Shown: positions 6,345-14,981 of the stretch, one piece after another
How the letters are laid out: the number at the start of each line of letters is the position of its first letter
Numbering within the stretch: position 1 is the stretch's first letter
DNA from: Bacteroidales bacterium
GTDB taxonomy: Bacteria; Bacteroidota; Bacteroidia; Bacteroidales; UBA932
Assembly (NCBI GenBank): GCA_024401825.1
Contig: JAKSKF010000017.1
Location: 1 to 33,710 of the forward strand
Direction of reading: 5' to 3'
DNA length: 33,710 nt
The notes under the pieces: model-generated
What the model saw: only the letters and a program-made list of their open reading frames with translations
Told to the model about the DNA's origin: nothing
Database searches by the model: none
Made by a program: the position numbers and the translations under genes

Positions 6345-9248
6345 TTACTTCTGCCGGTCTTTTCTCATATATCTTCCGGGGATGTCGGAAAACAGCGCCG
6401 CGGCCAGAAGAATGCACATCAGGAACATCACGCCCATATTGAAGTACAGGGTGCTCACCTGAAGGGAGCCGAGACGCTTGACTCCGCTGTAGAAGGGCGC
6501 CCTTCCGCAGGTTGAGCGGGGAGTAAGGAAGATATAGCCGCTGCGCGGGACTATGCTGTTCCCGACCACGGCGTAGAGATGGTCAGCGTTGCGTTTCACC
6601 ACCAGGTCTTCCAACTTGAGGTTGAAGTTCTCCTTCTTCATCCGCAGATATTCCTCCTGTCCGCGCTCCTTGACGAAGGAGCCGATGAACTTGTCGCGGG
6701 CAAGGGTTATGCTGTTGCTCCTCTTCGACAGGACATCCTTCGCCGTGTCTATGTAGTCCGTCAGGGATTCATAGCTCCAGTCTCCGTCATAGGCCCCGAT
6801 GCCGGCCATTTCGGCCAGGTGGGGAAGTTCCTTCCGGACGATTTCCATATGAATGGGGTTCGCGCTGCCGGACTGCTTGATTTCGTCCTCACGGGTCTCC
6901 AACTGGGATTTCAGTTCATAGATGAAAGTCTGCCCGTAGTACAGGGCCTCATAGCGCCGCCTGTCCATCTCAAAGACGGGGGCTTCATATTCGGTCATAG
7001 AGAAACTGGAAACCGCCAGGGCCTCATAGGCCCATCTGGAAGGTATTATCTCCCCTATCAGGGGCACGTTGCCCGTTTCGCTGTTGGGATTGAGGTCCTC
7101 AAAGTCCACTACCAGTCCGCAGAGCAGAATCTGAGGGATGAGCAGCAGGGGGATGGTGATGTAGATGGCCACCACGGAATTGAGGCACTGGGAAAGCAGG
7201 AGTCCCGTCAGCGAAGACAGGAATGCTGACATAAACAGGACGGTCCACCATATCCAGAACATTCCGTGGACCCCGATTATGGCATTTCCGACTGCTATGA
7301 AGAGCAGGGTCTGCAAAAGGCAGACGCCCGCCATATAGATAATCTTTGACCATATGTACGACGCCCCTGAGAGCCTGAGGAACTTTTCCCTCTTGAGCAG
7401 GGCCCTGTCCTTGATGATTTCCTCCGCGCTTCCGCTCATTCCCAGGAAGATGGCCACAATTATGGCCATAAACAGATACGAGGTGAAATTCTCGTTCTCC
7501 ATCAGGGTGTAAGAGCCTCCGTCGGGGACATATCTTGTGAGGACACCGCAGATGACCGCCAGGAGCGGCGCTTCCAGCAATGTCACCAGCATATATTGCA
7601 GGTTTGTTATCTTGGCGCTCACGTTTCTCCTCAGGAAAATCAGGGTCTGCTTGAGGGAACCGGGCTTTTTCTGCTCCGTATGGGGGATTTCCCCCGGCAG
7701 GGGAGCGCTGACGGACGGGCGGGACTTCAGGTACATCTCGTGCCATTCCTGCGGAGTCGTTTTCCTCTGTGTCGTGACGTGACCGGCGCTGTCCAGCCTC
7801 TTTTCCTCGATAATGTTTAGGATGACCTCGGGATTGACGTTCCCGCAGACAGGGCAGGAAGAGGTCTGCGCGTCCGCATAGTTCATAGCCCCCTTGAAAT
7901 AGGACACCGCCTCGATGGGGTTTCCGTCGTATATCGGATATCCGCCCTTGTCCAGCAGCCAGAGCCTGTCGAACATCTTGTAAACGTCAGATGAGGGCTG
8001 ATGGATGTTGGCCACCACAAGTTTTCCCTTGTAGGTCTGTTCCTTGAGCAGGCTGACAACGGTCTCGGTGTCCGACGACGACAGTCCGGACGTGGGCTCG
8101 TCGAGGAAAAGGATGGCCGGCTCGCGTATGAGTTCCAGGGCGATGTTCAACCTCTTTCGCTGGCCTCCGGATATGAACTTGTTGATGGGGGAGCCCACCT
8201 TGAGGTCCTTCGCCGCGTCCAGTCCGAGTGACTCCAGCACCTGCATCACCTTGAGGTCGAGTTCCTCGGCGCCCAGATCATTGAAACACAGTCTGGCGGT
8301 GTACCAGAGATTCTGGAAGACGGTGAGTTCCTCTATGAGGAGGTCATCCTGGGGCACGAACCCTATGAGAGACTTCACCGCGGGGTCCTCTATGCCGTGT
8401 CCGTTTACGGTGATGGTTCCGCTCTGGGGGCTGAGGTTGCCGTTGAGAAGGGACAGCAGGGTAGTCTTGCCCACTCCGCTGCCGCCCATTATGGCCACCA
8501 TCTCTCCCCCGTGCAGGGTGAAACTCAGGTCGTGCATTCCGTTGTCCCCTCCCTTCTCGAAGCGGAAGTTGATGTCAACGCCCCTAAGTTCTACAGATTC
8601 CTTCCTCTGCCCGGGAGAATACATCTCCATTATCGTGGAATAGTACAGCGGACGGAAATCGTGCTCGCCCTTGAGCACGCTGCTCTGCTCCCATATCTGG
8701 AAGATTCCGGGCTCCACCCTCACGTCGTTCATCCTCACCTCGCAATCCCCGGAGAAGGAGAACAGCAGGAGGGATTTTTCCTTTAGGAAAAGAGTTTTGA
8801 TTGTGCCGTCTCCGGCCGGAAACACCAGGACTCCGTCAGAGGGGTTGGAGTTGATGAACTGCGTGTAACTGAGATATTCCGCCTCACTTATGGAAAAACT
8901 GCCGGCGACGCGCTTCAGGATTTCCGACTCGGCGTCAACGGACTTTGTCTCCATACTCATAAACTCCATCAGACGGAGCAGCACCAGACCCTTGTCGGAC
9001 TCCCGTATCCTTGTTCCGAGGTTGGAACAGAGCTTGTCTATCACCCCGACCTTGTCAAGTTGCGGAAAGTCATCGTAGAAATCTCTCAGGGACAGATACA
9101 GCCTTTCATAGGAACCCGTATTCCGGATGCCGTAGAATTTGGTGAGGTACTTGTCGATGACCTTGATGGAAGAGCGCGACTCTATGCCGTTTTCCGCCCC
9201 GAACAGGGCGAAAAGATTGAGTATGGCAGAAAGGATGATGTCATTCAT
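6345..9248 (-). CDS. ABCG-like fused ATPase-permease (ABC-2 type exporter) with N-terminal helical domain
   Basis: A 967-residue half-transporter in one chain. Residues 1 to about 130 form a helical, TerB-like region; about 135-200 form a small beta-rich module. The ATPase domain covers about 215-450 with Walker A GGSGVGKTT (255-263), signature ISGGQ (359-363), Walker B ILFLDEP (Asp383-Glu384) and H-loop His416. A lone CPVCG pair (Cys465, Cys468) and a linker follow. The ABC-2 permease part (about 550-770) has five membrane helices, then a roughly 160-residue polar domain, probably extracytoplasmic, and a last helix near 935-953. Order ATPase-then-permease recalls eukaryotic ABCG and some cyanobacterial and Bacteroidota proteins. 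The exported substrate cannot be told. It starts 23 bases after tRNA-Pro and may be read from the same promoter. Confidence 0.85.
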   Translation of the reverse strand: MNDIILSAILNLFALFGAENGIESRSSIKVIDKYLTKFYGIRNTGSYERLYLSLRDFYDDFPQLDKVGVIDKLCSNLGTRIRESDKGLVLLRLMEFMSMETKSVDAESEILKRVAGSFSISEAEYLSYTQFINSNPSDGVLVFPAGDGTIKTLFLKEKSLLLFSFSGDCEVRMNDVRVEPGIFQIWEQSSVLKGEHDFRPLYYSTIMEMYSPGQRKESVELRGVDINFRFEKGGDNGMHDLSFTLHGGEMVAIMGGSGVGKTTLLSLLNGNLSPQSGTITVNGHGIEDPAVKSLIGFVPQDDLLIEELTVFQNLWYTARLCFNDLGAEELDLKVMQVLESLGLDAAKDLKVGSPINKFISGGQRKRLNIALELIREPAILFLDEPTSGLSSSDTETVVSLLKEQTYKGKLVVANIHQPSSDVYKMFDRLWLLDKGGYPIYDGNPIEAVSYFKGAMNYADAQTSSCPVCGNVNPEVILNIIEEKRLDSAGHVTTQRKTTPQEWHEMYLKSRPSVSAPLPGEIPHTEQKKPGSLKQTLIFLRRNVSAKITNLQYMLVTLLEAPLLAVICGVLTRYVPDGGSYTLMENENFTSYLFMAIIVAIFLGMSGSAEEIIKDRALLKREKFLRLSGASYIWSKIIYMAGVCLLQTLLFIAVGNAIIGVHGMFWIWWTVLFMSAFLSSLTGLLLSQCLNSVVAIYITIPLLLIPQILLCGLVVDFEDLNPNSETGNVPLIGEIIPSRWAYEALAVSSFSMTEYEAPVFEMDRRRYEALYYGQTFIYELKSQLETREDEIKQSGSANPIHMEIVRKELPHLAEMAGIGAYDGDWSYESLTDYIDTAKDVLSKRSNSITLARDKFIGSFVKERGQEEYLRMKKENFNLKLEDLVVKRNADHLYAVVGNSIVPRSGYIFLTPRSTCGRAPFYSGVKRLGSLQVSTLYFNMGVMFLMCILLAAALFSDIPGRYMRKDRQK

Positions 9249-9271
9249 TGCCTGCGCCTGTTTCTAATGTG

Positions 9272-9345
9272 TCGGGGTACTCCGACTCGAACGGAGGACC
9301 ATCTGGTCCCAAACCAGATACGCTAACCAACTGCGCCACACCCCG
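9272..9345 (-). tRNA. tRNA-Pro (anticodon TGG)
   Basis: The minus strand folds as a cloverleaf: acceptor CGGGGTG pairing with TACCCCG (one G-U), D arm with AGTTGGTTAGC, anticodon stem TCTGG/CCAGA with loop TTTGGGA giving anticodon TGG, and T arm containing GTTCGAGTC. The 3' CCA is not encoded. It is 74 bases without CCA. Confidence 0.95.
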
Positions 9346-9363
9346 AAACCCCAAAGGGGTTGA

Positions 9364-9394
9364 CAAAGTTAATCGTTGTTTGCAAATATTCAAA
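9364..9394 (-). promoter_or_regulatory. Promoter of tRNA-Pro (TTTG-N19-TAACTTTG)
   Basis: On the minus strand the -33 TTTG is at 9391-9394 and a perfect -7 box TAACTTTG is at 9364-9371, spaced by 19 bases. The expected start point is near 9358, inside a small perfect hairpin (AACCCC-AAA-GGGGTT, 9347-9361) that lies between the promoter and the mature tRNA 5' end. Confidence 0.7.
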
Positions 9395-9411
9395 ATATCG
9401 GCGAAAATTCA

Positions 9412-9419
9412 TATATTTG
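9412..9419 (+). promoter_or_regulatory. -7 box of the lolD operon (TATATTTG)
   Basis: Full match to TAnnTTTG, ending four bases before the ATG at 9424. The next upstream TTTG (9379-9382) is too far (29 bases) to be a standard -33 element. It is divergent from the tRNA-Pro promoter. Confidence 0.55.
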
Positions 9420-9423
9420 GAAT

Positions 9424-10077
9424 ATGATACTGGAAGCAGAAAACATTCACAAGTCCTTCGGCCGCCTGGAGGTCCTCAAGGGCGTTGATTTTCACGCGGA
9501 CAATGCGGAAGTCGTGGCTATTACCGGAGCCTCGGGCGCAGGCAAGACCACACTTCTCCAGATACTGGGCACGCTCTCGACTCCCGACTCGGGAAAGCTC
9601 GTCATCGATTCCAAGGACGTCCTGTCAATGTCCTCCAACCGGCTTTCCGCCTTCCGATGCCAACGAATCGGCTTCGTATTCCAGTTCCATCACCTCCTGC
9701 CTGAATTCAATTCACTGGAAAACGTTATGATACCGGCTCTCATAGCAGGGCGCAGGGCTTCCGATGCCAGGCAGGCCGCCACCGGGCTGCTCACCGACCT
9801 CGGGCTGGAAGACAGGTTGAAGCACAAGCCCGCCCAACTTTCCGGAGGGGAACAGCAGAGAGTGGCGATTGCCCGCGCGCTTGTGAACAATCCGGCAGTT
9901 CTCTTTGCGGACGAGCCCACCGGCAATCTGGATTCCGTCACCAAACAGGAAATCCACAAGCTTTTCTTCAACTTGAGGGACAGGTTGGGGCAGACAATCA
10001 TAATAGTAACCCACGACCCTGAGCTGGCCGGGATATGTGACAGGAGCCTGATGATGAAGGATGGACAATTTGTTTAA
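9424..10077 (+). CDS. lolD: LolD-like ABC transporter ATPase (lipoprotein release)
   Basis: A 217-residue ATPase of the LolD/FtsE/MacB group. It shows Walker A GASGAGKTT (35-43), Q-loop in FVFQFHHLLPEF (near 85), signature LSGGEQQRVAIARAL (near 135), Walker B VLFADEPTGNLD (near 160) and H-loop THDPELA near residue 197. LolD powers detachment of lipoproteins from the inner membrane, together with LolC/E-type permeases, which are not in this window; the HHLLPEF segment after the Q-loop is typical of LolD. The ATG at 9424 is chosen because it gives the standard MILEAENIHKSFG start; an upstream in-frame ATG at 9376 would precede the promoter. It overlaps trmN6 by 17 bases. Confidence 0.85.
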   Translation: MILEAENIHKSFGRLEVLKGVDFHADNAEVVAITGASGAGKTTLLQILGTLSTPDSGKLVIDSKDVLSMSSNRLSAFRCQRIGFVFQFHHLLPEFNSLENVMIPALIAGRRASDARQAATGLLTDLGLEDRLKHKPAQLSGGEQQRVAIARALVNNPAVLFADEPTGNLDSVTKQEIHKLFFNLRDRLGQTIIIVTHDPELAGICDRSLMMKDGQFV

Positions 10078-10750
10078 ATTCAAGCAGTTCAGTATGCACA
10101 ACAGCCGGGCCGCAATGAAAATTGGCACGGACGGGGTCCTGCTCGGAGCGGCTATGACTCTGAAGAAGGAGGACAGGAAACTGCTCGACGTGGGCACGGG
10201 GACGGGAGTCGTCTCAATGCTGGCCGCCTGCCGTCTGGACGAGGCGGGAGCGGACTGGCGCATATCGGCGCTGGATACGGACCCTGAATCCGTGGAGGAG
10301 GCGGCCCTCAACTTCAGAGAGTCTCCCTGGGGTGGAAGGATGGAGGCAAGACTGCTGCCCTTGCAGGAATTCGGGCCGGAATCAAAGTTCGACTGCATTT
10401 TCTCCAACCCTCCCTATTACGACTGTTCCCTGACCAACCCCGACGAACGCGAGAAGAACGCCAGGCACAGTTGCACCCTCTCCTACAGGGACATATGCGA
10501 ATTCGCCCGTGCGTACCTTTCAACCTGCGGAAGACTTTCCCTGATACTGCCCTCCGAACTTGAGACAATCCTCCGCAGGACAGCCGTTTCCTACGGACTG
10601 TATCCGTTCCGGACAGTGCGGATAAGGACAGCGGCCGGGAAGAAGCCGGCGAGAATCCTGGCGGAATTCTGCAAGGAAGCGGCCGGGAACGTTTCCGAAG
10701 AGGAAATCCACGTTAAGGACAACCCATACACAAACAAGTTTTATCTATAG
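10061..10750 (+). CDS. trmN6: tRNA1(Val) (adenine-37-N6)-methyltransferase (TrmN6/YfiC family)
   Basis: The 229-residue protein is a class I SAM-dependent methyltransferase with the TrmN6 start FKFKQFSMHNSRAAMKIGTDGVLLG, SAM-binding motif I LLDVGTGTGVVSMLAA (near 42-57), acidic motif II SALDTDPESVEEA (near 70) and catalytic NPPYYDCS (near 118), which marks N6-adenine methyltransferases. It would methylate A37 next to the anticodon of tRNA-Val. It overlaps the end of lolD and is followed after four bases by the next gene, so it belongs to the same operon. Confidence 0.9.
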   Translation: MDNLFKFKQFSMHNSRAAMKIGTDGVLLGAAMTLKKEDRKLLDVGTGTGVVSMLAACRLDEAGADWRISALDTDPESVEEAALNFRESPWGGRMEARLLPLQEFGPESKFDCIFSNPPYYDCSLTNPDEREKNARHSCTLSYRDICEFARAYLSTCGRLSLILPSELETILRRTAVSYGLYPFRTVRIRTAAGKKPARILAEFCKEAAGNVSEEEIHVKDNPYTNKFYL

Positions 10751-10754
10751 ACTT

Positions 10755-11585
10755 ATGAAGACATCAAAGTTAATGGTATCGTGCCTTGCCGTTCTGGCTT
10801 CCCTGTGCCTGAACGCCCAGACGGTCACGGAGCGCGACTGGCACTGGACGGACCTGAAAAACGGAATCCGGACCGCCTGTCTGCAGGATACGCTCTGGGG
10901 ACAGCCCCGCTACATCGCCGTCGTTGAATACGACCCCCGGATTTACGGGACTTTTCTCCTTGACGCTGAAAGGGAAAAAGCGGAATCCACAAACGTTCTT
11001 GCCGCCAGGGCGGGAGCCAGAGGCGCAATCAACGGCTCCTACTTCGATATGAAGGAGCTCACCCCGGTCACTTTCTTCTCCCTGAAGGGCAATGTCCTTG
11101 GAGAGACCTCTCCCGAAGAGGGTTTCCGGACTGACGGACTGGTTGCAATCAAGGACAGGAAAGGCCATAAGGTTTCCATACAAGCCTTCGACAGCGCAAA
11201 GCGGAACAGGATTGCGGCCCGGAATCACGCCGTCCTGGCGGCAGGTCCTCTCCTTCTGAAGAAGGGCAGACGCCTCACCGCTGAAGATGAAGGAGGATTC
11301 GAGACGGGGCTTCATCCCCGTTCCGTGATAGGAAAAGATGCCGAAGGCAAAATCTGGATGATTGCGGTTGACGGCAGACTGGGAGGAAATGCCGTCGGGA
11401 TGTCCATCAGCATGCTTACGACTCTCTGCGAGCAGTTGGGGCTCGTCGATGCCCTCAACCTGGACGGAGGCGGTTCCACCCAACTCTGGACTTCCGTTCA
11501 GGGAACGCTCAACCATCCCAGCGACAACAGGACGTTCGACAGGGAAGGCGGACGCAGAGTCCCCAACATAATCTATTTCAAGTGA
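10755..11585 (+). CDS. Secreted phosphodiester glycosidase (NAGPA-domain) family protein
   Basis: 276 residues with an N-terminal signal peptide (MKTSKLMVSCLAVLASLCLNA, cut before about residue 22). The rest matches the phosphodiester glycosidase family (NAGPA domain): GAINGSYFD near 93, LHPRSVIGKDAEGKIWMIAVDGR near 188-210 and the active-site-like ALNLDGGGSTQLW near 234. Human NAGPA removes GlcNAc from phosphodiesters; bacterial relatives (YngK/EpsL-like groups) may act on envelope polysaccharides or cell-wall phosphodiesters in the periplasm. Substrate here is unknown. Its stop overlaps a possible GTG start of tsaE, and the gene lies in a housekeeping operon. Confidence 0.8.
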   Translation: MKTSKLMVSCLAVLASLCLNAQTVTERDWHWTDLKNGIRTACLQDTLWGQPRYIAVVEYDPRIYGTFLLDAEREKAESTNVLAARAGARGAINGSYFDMKELTPVTFFSLKGNVLGETSPEEGFRTDGLVAIKDRKGHKVSIQAFDSAKRNRIAARNHAVLAAGPLLLKKGRRLTAEDEGGFETGLHPRSVIGKDAEGKIWMIAVDGRLGGNAVGMSISMLTTLCEQLGLVDALNLDGGGSTQLWTSVQGTLNHPSDNRTFDREGGRRVPNIIYFK

Positions 11586-11590
11586 TTCCG

Positions 11591-12010
11591 ATGCACGACA
11601 GAATAGTGATTCAGGACCTGTCCCGCATCGACGGCTGCGCCGAAGAATTTCTGAAGCGCATAGGACAGAACAGACTGGTGGCCTTCTACGCTCCTATGGG
11701 CGCCGGGAAGACCACTTTCACGTCTGCAATATGCAAAGCCCTGGGAGTCAGGGACGACGCAGTGAGCTCCCCCACCTTCGCCATAGTGAACGAATACCGG
11801 AGCGGCAAGGGGGAGCCCATCTATCACTTCGACTTCTACCGCATAGAAAAAGTCGCAGAAGCCCTTGACATAGGTTTCTACGACTATATCGACAGCGGAT
11901 GTCTCTGCCTTATGGAATGGCCCGAAAACGTGGAGGAAATTCTGCCCGAGGACACTCTGAAAGTCAGGATTTCCGTTCTGGAAGACGGGGCCAGGGCCGT
12001 CGAATGGTAG
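11591..12010 (+). CDS. tsaE: tRNA threonylcarbamoyladenosine biosynthesis ATPase TsaE
   Basis: 139 residues from the ATG at 11591 (a GTG at 11582 overlapping the previous stop would add three). Family marks are the P-loop YAPMGAGKTTFT, SSPTFAIVNEY, HFDFYRIE and the LMEWPENVEEILP motif. TsaE works with TsaB and TsaD to make t6A37 in tRNAs that read ANN codons; the partners are not in this window. It is the last gene of the operon that begins with lolD, and converges on mdh with 13 bases between stops. Confidence 0.93.
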   Translation: MHDRIVIQDLSRIDGCAEEFLKRIGQNRLVAFYAPMGAGKTTFTSAICKALGVRDDAVSSPTFAIVNEYRSGKGEPIYHFDFYRIEKVAEALDIGFYDYIDSGCLCLMEWPENVEEILPEDTLKVRISVLEDGARAVEW

Positions 12011-12023
12011 AGGGACGGCCTTC

Positions 12024-13016
12024 TTAGAGGTTCCTGTTCATCTTCTTCCATTCAGACACGGGAGGAATGATGCCCAGGGACACTATCTCGTCACGCATCC
12101 TGCAGAGATGTTCATAGGACGCCTTCAGGCCGGCCATTTCCTCCGCGGTGCCCTTGGGGGCCTTGTAGCTTACCCCTTCCGCAGTGATTACTGTGGGCAT
12201 AGCCATCATCACGTTCTTGAAACCGCAGGCGTCGCAATTCACGTAACATCCTGCAGGCCAGGTGAACTTCTTTCCTCCCATTGCCGCCTCAATCATCTTC
12301 ACGGCATTGTATGCCGGGCTCTGGAACGAACTGCGTCCGCGAAGCTTGATGATGTTGGAACCGCCCTGAACGGTGTTGTACTTGATTTCCTCCCATCTCT
12401 TGGCGCTTAGCTTGAAGTCCTTGAGAGGTTTCCCGTCAATCTTCGCCCTTGAAGCGAACACCGCCATATGCTCTCCGTGACCGCCATAGGTATAAGCCCC
12501 CGTGACCTTGCTCTGGGGAACCTTGAATTCCCGGGAGAGAGCCTCCTGCAGACGGGTTGAATCCAGCGCCGCAAGCGAAGTGAGCCTGCCTGGCTGCAGT
12601 CCGGAATGGATGAGGGCTGTGAGCGCGGTAACGTCGGCGGGGTTGAATATGACCACGACGTGCTTTACCTTGGGGCAGTATTTCCTGATGTTGTCTCCGA
12701 ATTCTGCCGCAATCTGACAATTTCCCTTGAGAAGGTCCTCACGGGTCATACCTTCCTTGCGGGGAGCGCCGCCGGAAGATATTATGTAAGCGGCGTTCCT
12801 GAAGGCCACGGCAGGGTCTGTCGTCCAGGTGACGTTGGCGCCTTCGAAGGCGCAGTGATTGATTTCACAGGCGACACCGTTGACACCGGGGCCGTAGATG
12901 TCGTAAAGGCATACATTGGGGGTGAGCCCCAGAAGAAGGGCAGTCTGAGCCATATTGGAGCCAATCATTCCGCCGGCCCCCACGATAAGCAGTTTTTCGT
13001 TGGAAAGGTATTTCAT
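12024..13016 (-). CDS. mdh: Malate dehydrogenase (LDH/MDH family)
   Basis: The 330-residue protein has the NAD-binding GAGGMIGSN loop at 13-21, the substrate-binding SSGGAPRKEGMTR loop near 80 with Arg in the position that favours malate over lactate, NPADV near 125, and the catalytic His in YGGHGEHM (the usual HGD aspartate is Glu here). It would interconvert malate and oxaloacetate, which in anaerobic Bacteroidales lies on the reductive branch to succinate. It is a single gene with its own promoter, divergent from the phosphopantetheinyl transferase gene. Confidence 0.88.
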   Translation of the reverse strand: MKYLSNEKLLIVGAGGMIGSNMAQTALLLGLTPNVCLYDIYGPGVNGVACEINHCAFEGANVTWTTDPAVAFRNAAYIISSGGAPRKEGMTREDLLKGNCQIAAEFGDNIRKYCPKVKHVVVIFNPADVTALTALIHSGLQPGRLTSLAALDSTRLQEALSREFKVPQSKVTGAYTYGGHGEHMAVFASRAKIDGKPLKDFKLSAKRWEEIKYNTVQGGSNIIKLRGRSSFQSPAYNAVKMIEAAMGGKKFTWPAGCYVNCDACGFKNVMMAMPTVITAEGVSYKAPKGTAEEMAGLKASYEHLCRMRDEIVSLGIIPPVSEWKKMNRNL

Positions 13017-13049
13017 CTTACAAGTACATCTGTTTCAAAAAAAACGGCG

Positions 13050-13057
13050 CAAATTTA
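13050..13057 (-). promoter_or_regulatory. -7 box of mdh (TAAATTTG)
   Basis: On the minus strand this is a full match to TAnnTTTG, 33 bases upstream of the mdh ATG, in an AT-rich divergent intergenic region. The -33 element is not clear. Confidence 0.5.
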
Positions 13058-13086
13058 ACAAATTTCAAGCATTTAAAAAAAGTTAT

Positions 13087-13094
13087 TATCTTTG
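13087..13094 (+). promoter_or_regulatory. -7 box of the phosphopantetheinyl transferase gene (TATCTTTG)
   Basis: Full match to TAnnTTTG with an ATTTC element near 13062-13066 in the -33 position. It lies 18 bases before the ATG at 13113. Confidence 0.6.
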
Positions 13095-13112
13095 CGGAGT
13101 TATAAACGACTT

Positions 13113-13754
13113 ATGGCATTATATCTCATCAAGGATCTTGACGACGACTACCACTCGAGAATAGGCGTCTGGCAAATCTCGGAGTCAGAAGAAGAACTTC
13201 GCTCCATATCATCGGTTCCCAGTGACGAACTGGAGGAAATATCCTACATCAAGAATGAATCCGTCCGCAAGCAGAAGCTTGCCGTGAGGGCGTTGCTTGA
13301 CGCCATGTTTGAGGAAAAGGTTTACCTGAGTCATCACGACAACGGCAAGCCCTACATTGAAAACAACGCCATCAACATCAGCATCACGCACACGGACAAA
13401 TACGTGGCCATTATTCTGGCGGAAGACGAGGAAGCCGGGATAGACTGCGAGTCAATGGACCGCGATTTCTCCGCAGTGGAGAAAAAGGCGCTCTCTGAAG
13501 ATGAAATAGATGACCTTGACGACGACAGACGCAACGAGCAGCTTGCAATCTACTGGTGCGCGAAAGAGGCCATCTACAAGAAGATGTCCCAATACAAGCT
13601 CGATTTTGCCGAGCAGATAGAAATCAGCGAGTTCTCACCCAAGGGCGAGGGCGAACTGGAAGCCACCTTCATCAACAAGGACGGTTTCGAAGAGGAACTG
13701 GACCTCCAGTATATGACCTTCGACCGGCACGTCCTTGTGTGGGTCGTGGCCTGA
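13113..13754 (+). CDS. 4'-phosphopantetheinyl transferase superfamily protein (Sfp type)
   Basis: 213 residues with the Sfp/AcpS superfamily signatures: ISITHTDKYVAI near 90, the Mg-binding GIDCE near 108 and WCAKEAIYKK near 150. It would transfer the phosphopantetheine arm of coenzyme A to a serine of a carrier protein. No acyl carrier or peptide synthetase gene is nearby, so the target cannot be named. The ATG at 13113 follows the promoter; the in-frame ATG at 13092 overlaps the -7 box and is rejected. The protein is notably acidic in its middle (SEDEIDDLDDDRRNE). Convergent with the EnvC-like gene. Confidence 0.85.
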   Translation: MALYLIKDLDDDYHSRIGVWQISESEEELRSISSVPSDELEEISYIKNESVRKQKLAVRALLDAMFEEKVYLSHHDNGKPYIENNAINISITHTDKYVAIILAEDEEAGIDCESMDRDFSAVEKKALSEDEIDDLDDDRRNEQLAIYWCAKEAIYKKMSQYKLDFAEQIEISEFSPKGEGELEATFINKDGFEEELDLQYMTFDRHVLVWVVA

Positions 13755-13766
13755 TTTGTTCCAAGT

Positions 13767-14981
13767 TTACTGTAACCACGATTCAGGATTCTGGGGAGAA
13801 GTCCCTTTCCAGAGTTCGAAGTGCATCTGCGTCTCGCCCGAGATGGTGTCCACCGTGCCTATGGCCTGCCCGGTGGTGACGGTCTGGCCGCTCTTGACGG
13901 CAACCGACTTCAACTTGCAGTAGAATGTGAAGTAGTCTCCGTGCTGGACCAGGACGCACTGGTTGTATCCCGGCATAACGACCACCTGCGCAACCGTACC
14001 GTCGTACACCGCCTTGACTTTCGAACCGGGATTCACGGAGAGGGTCACTCCGTTGTTGAAAGGCATCTTGACCGATTTGTAAACGGGATGGTTGTGCTGG
14101 CCGAAGGTCTCTATGACGGCTCCGTCCACCGGCCAGGGAAGTTTCCCCCTGTTGGCAACGAACTCTCCAGTCAACTTGTCATCCAATGCGGAACTAACCC
14201 TTTTTCCACCCGAAACCCCGGACTCGGTACCTCCCGACCCGCCGGAGTTCTTTTTCTTCATCGCGGCGGCTATGAGTCTCTGAATTTCCTTGTTGAGCTT
14301 TTCCACCTGCCGCTTCTTCTCGGCCAGCTGCTTCTCATAAATATTCTTGTCCTTCTTCAACTTGTTCACTACGGCCGCTGACTGCTTCTCGTCCTTCTGC
14401 AGGTTAACCAACTCGGTCTTCCTCCGGTTCCGGACCACCTGGGCCTCGGATTTCAAGCCTTCCATCTCTTTCTTCTGGCCGTTGAGCTCGTTCCTGACAT
14501 CCTTCAGCCGGGCCGCGGAGACGTTCATCATCCTGGCCACCCTTTTGAGGTAGGCATAACGCCGGGCCGCCTGGGGGAAATCCCTGGAAGCAAGTATGAA
14601 CATATACCAGACCCTGGTGTCCCTCATCTTGTAAGTGTTCCGGACCAGATTGTCATATTCGGCTGACATAAGTGTCAACCTTGAAGACAGAGAATCTATG
14701 GAATGCTGCTTTACGCCTATGCTGCGGTCCAGTGAGGAAATGCGTTCTTCGCTCTGTTTGACCAGTTCTTTTCTGGAAGAAACCTTCTTGCGTACCAGCG
14801 CAAGGTCGTTCAGGGCAGATTTTCTCTTCTTCGCATTCTCGTTGAGCTGCCTGTTGATGGTCTCTATCTCCTTTTCCAACTTGGCCTTTCTCTCCTGCTG
14901 CTTGGAGGTGTCCTGAGCCTGTGCCGGACAGGTCAGGCACAGGACAAGAACGCCAATGAATATCGTAGCCCTAATTTTCAT
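13767..14981 (-). CDS. EnvC-like murein hydrolase activator with degenerate LytM domain
   Basis: 404 residues: signal peptide at 1-22 (ends LTCPAQAQ), a long coiled coil at about 25-250 rich in Lys/Glu/Leu heptads, a Ser/Gly linker near 255-270 and a LytM (M23) domain at about 290-404. Of the zinc ligands of active M23 enzymes, only parts remain: the first His is there (NHPVY), but the partner Asp is Thr (NNGVTL), the YxHL His is Lys (YCKL) and the HLHFE pair reads QMHFE. This fits an EnvC-type activator of cell-wall amidases during division rather than a peptidase. The ATG at 14981 overlaps the end of the TPR gene by 11 bases, so the two are co-translated. Confidence 0.82.
   Translation of the reverse strand: MKIRATIFIGVLVLCLTCPAQAQDTSKQQERKAKLEKEIETINRQLNENAKKRKSALNDLALVRKKVSSRKELVKQSEERISSLDRSIGVKQHSIDSLSSRLTLMSAEYDNLVRNTYKMRDTRVWYMFILASRDFPQAARRYAYLKRVARMMNVSAARLKDVRNELNGQKKEMEGLKSEAQVVRNRRKTELVNLQKDEKQSAAVVNKLKKDKNIYEKQLAEKKRQVEKLNKEIQRLIAAAMKKKNSGGSGGTESGVSGGKRVSSALDDKLTGEFVANRGKLPWPVDGAVIETFGQHNHPVYKSVKMPFNNGVTLSVNPGSKVKAVYDGTVAQVVVMPGYNQCVLVQHGDYFTFYCKLKSVAVKSGQTVTTGQAIGTVDTISGETQMHFELWKGTSPQNPESWLQ

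Noticed and set aside
9347-9361. Perfect hairpin AACCCC-AAA-GGGGTT as a terminator
   Set aside because: It lies between the tRNA-Pro promoter and the tRNA, with no T run on either strand and no gene ending there.
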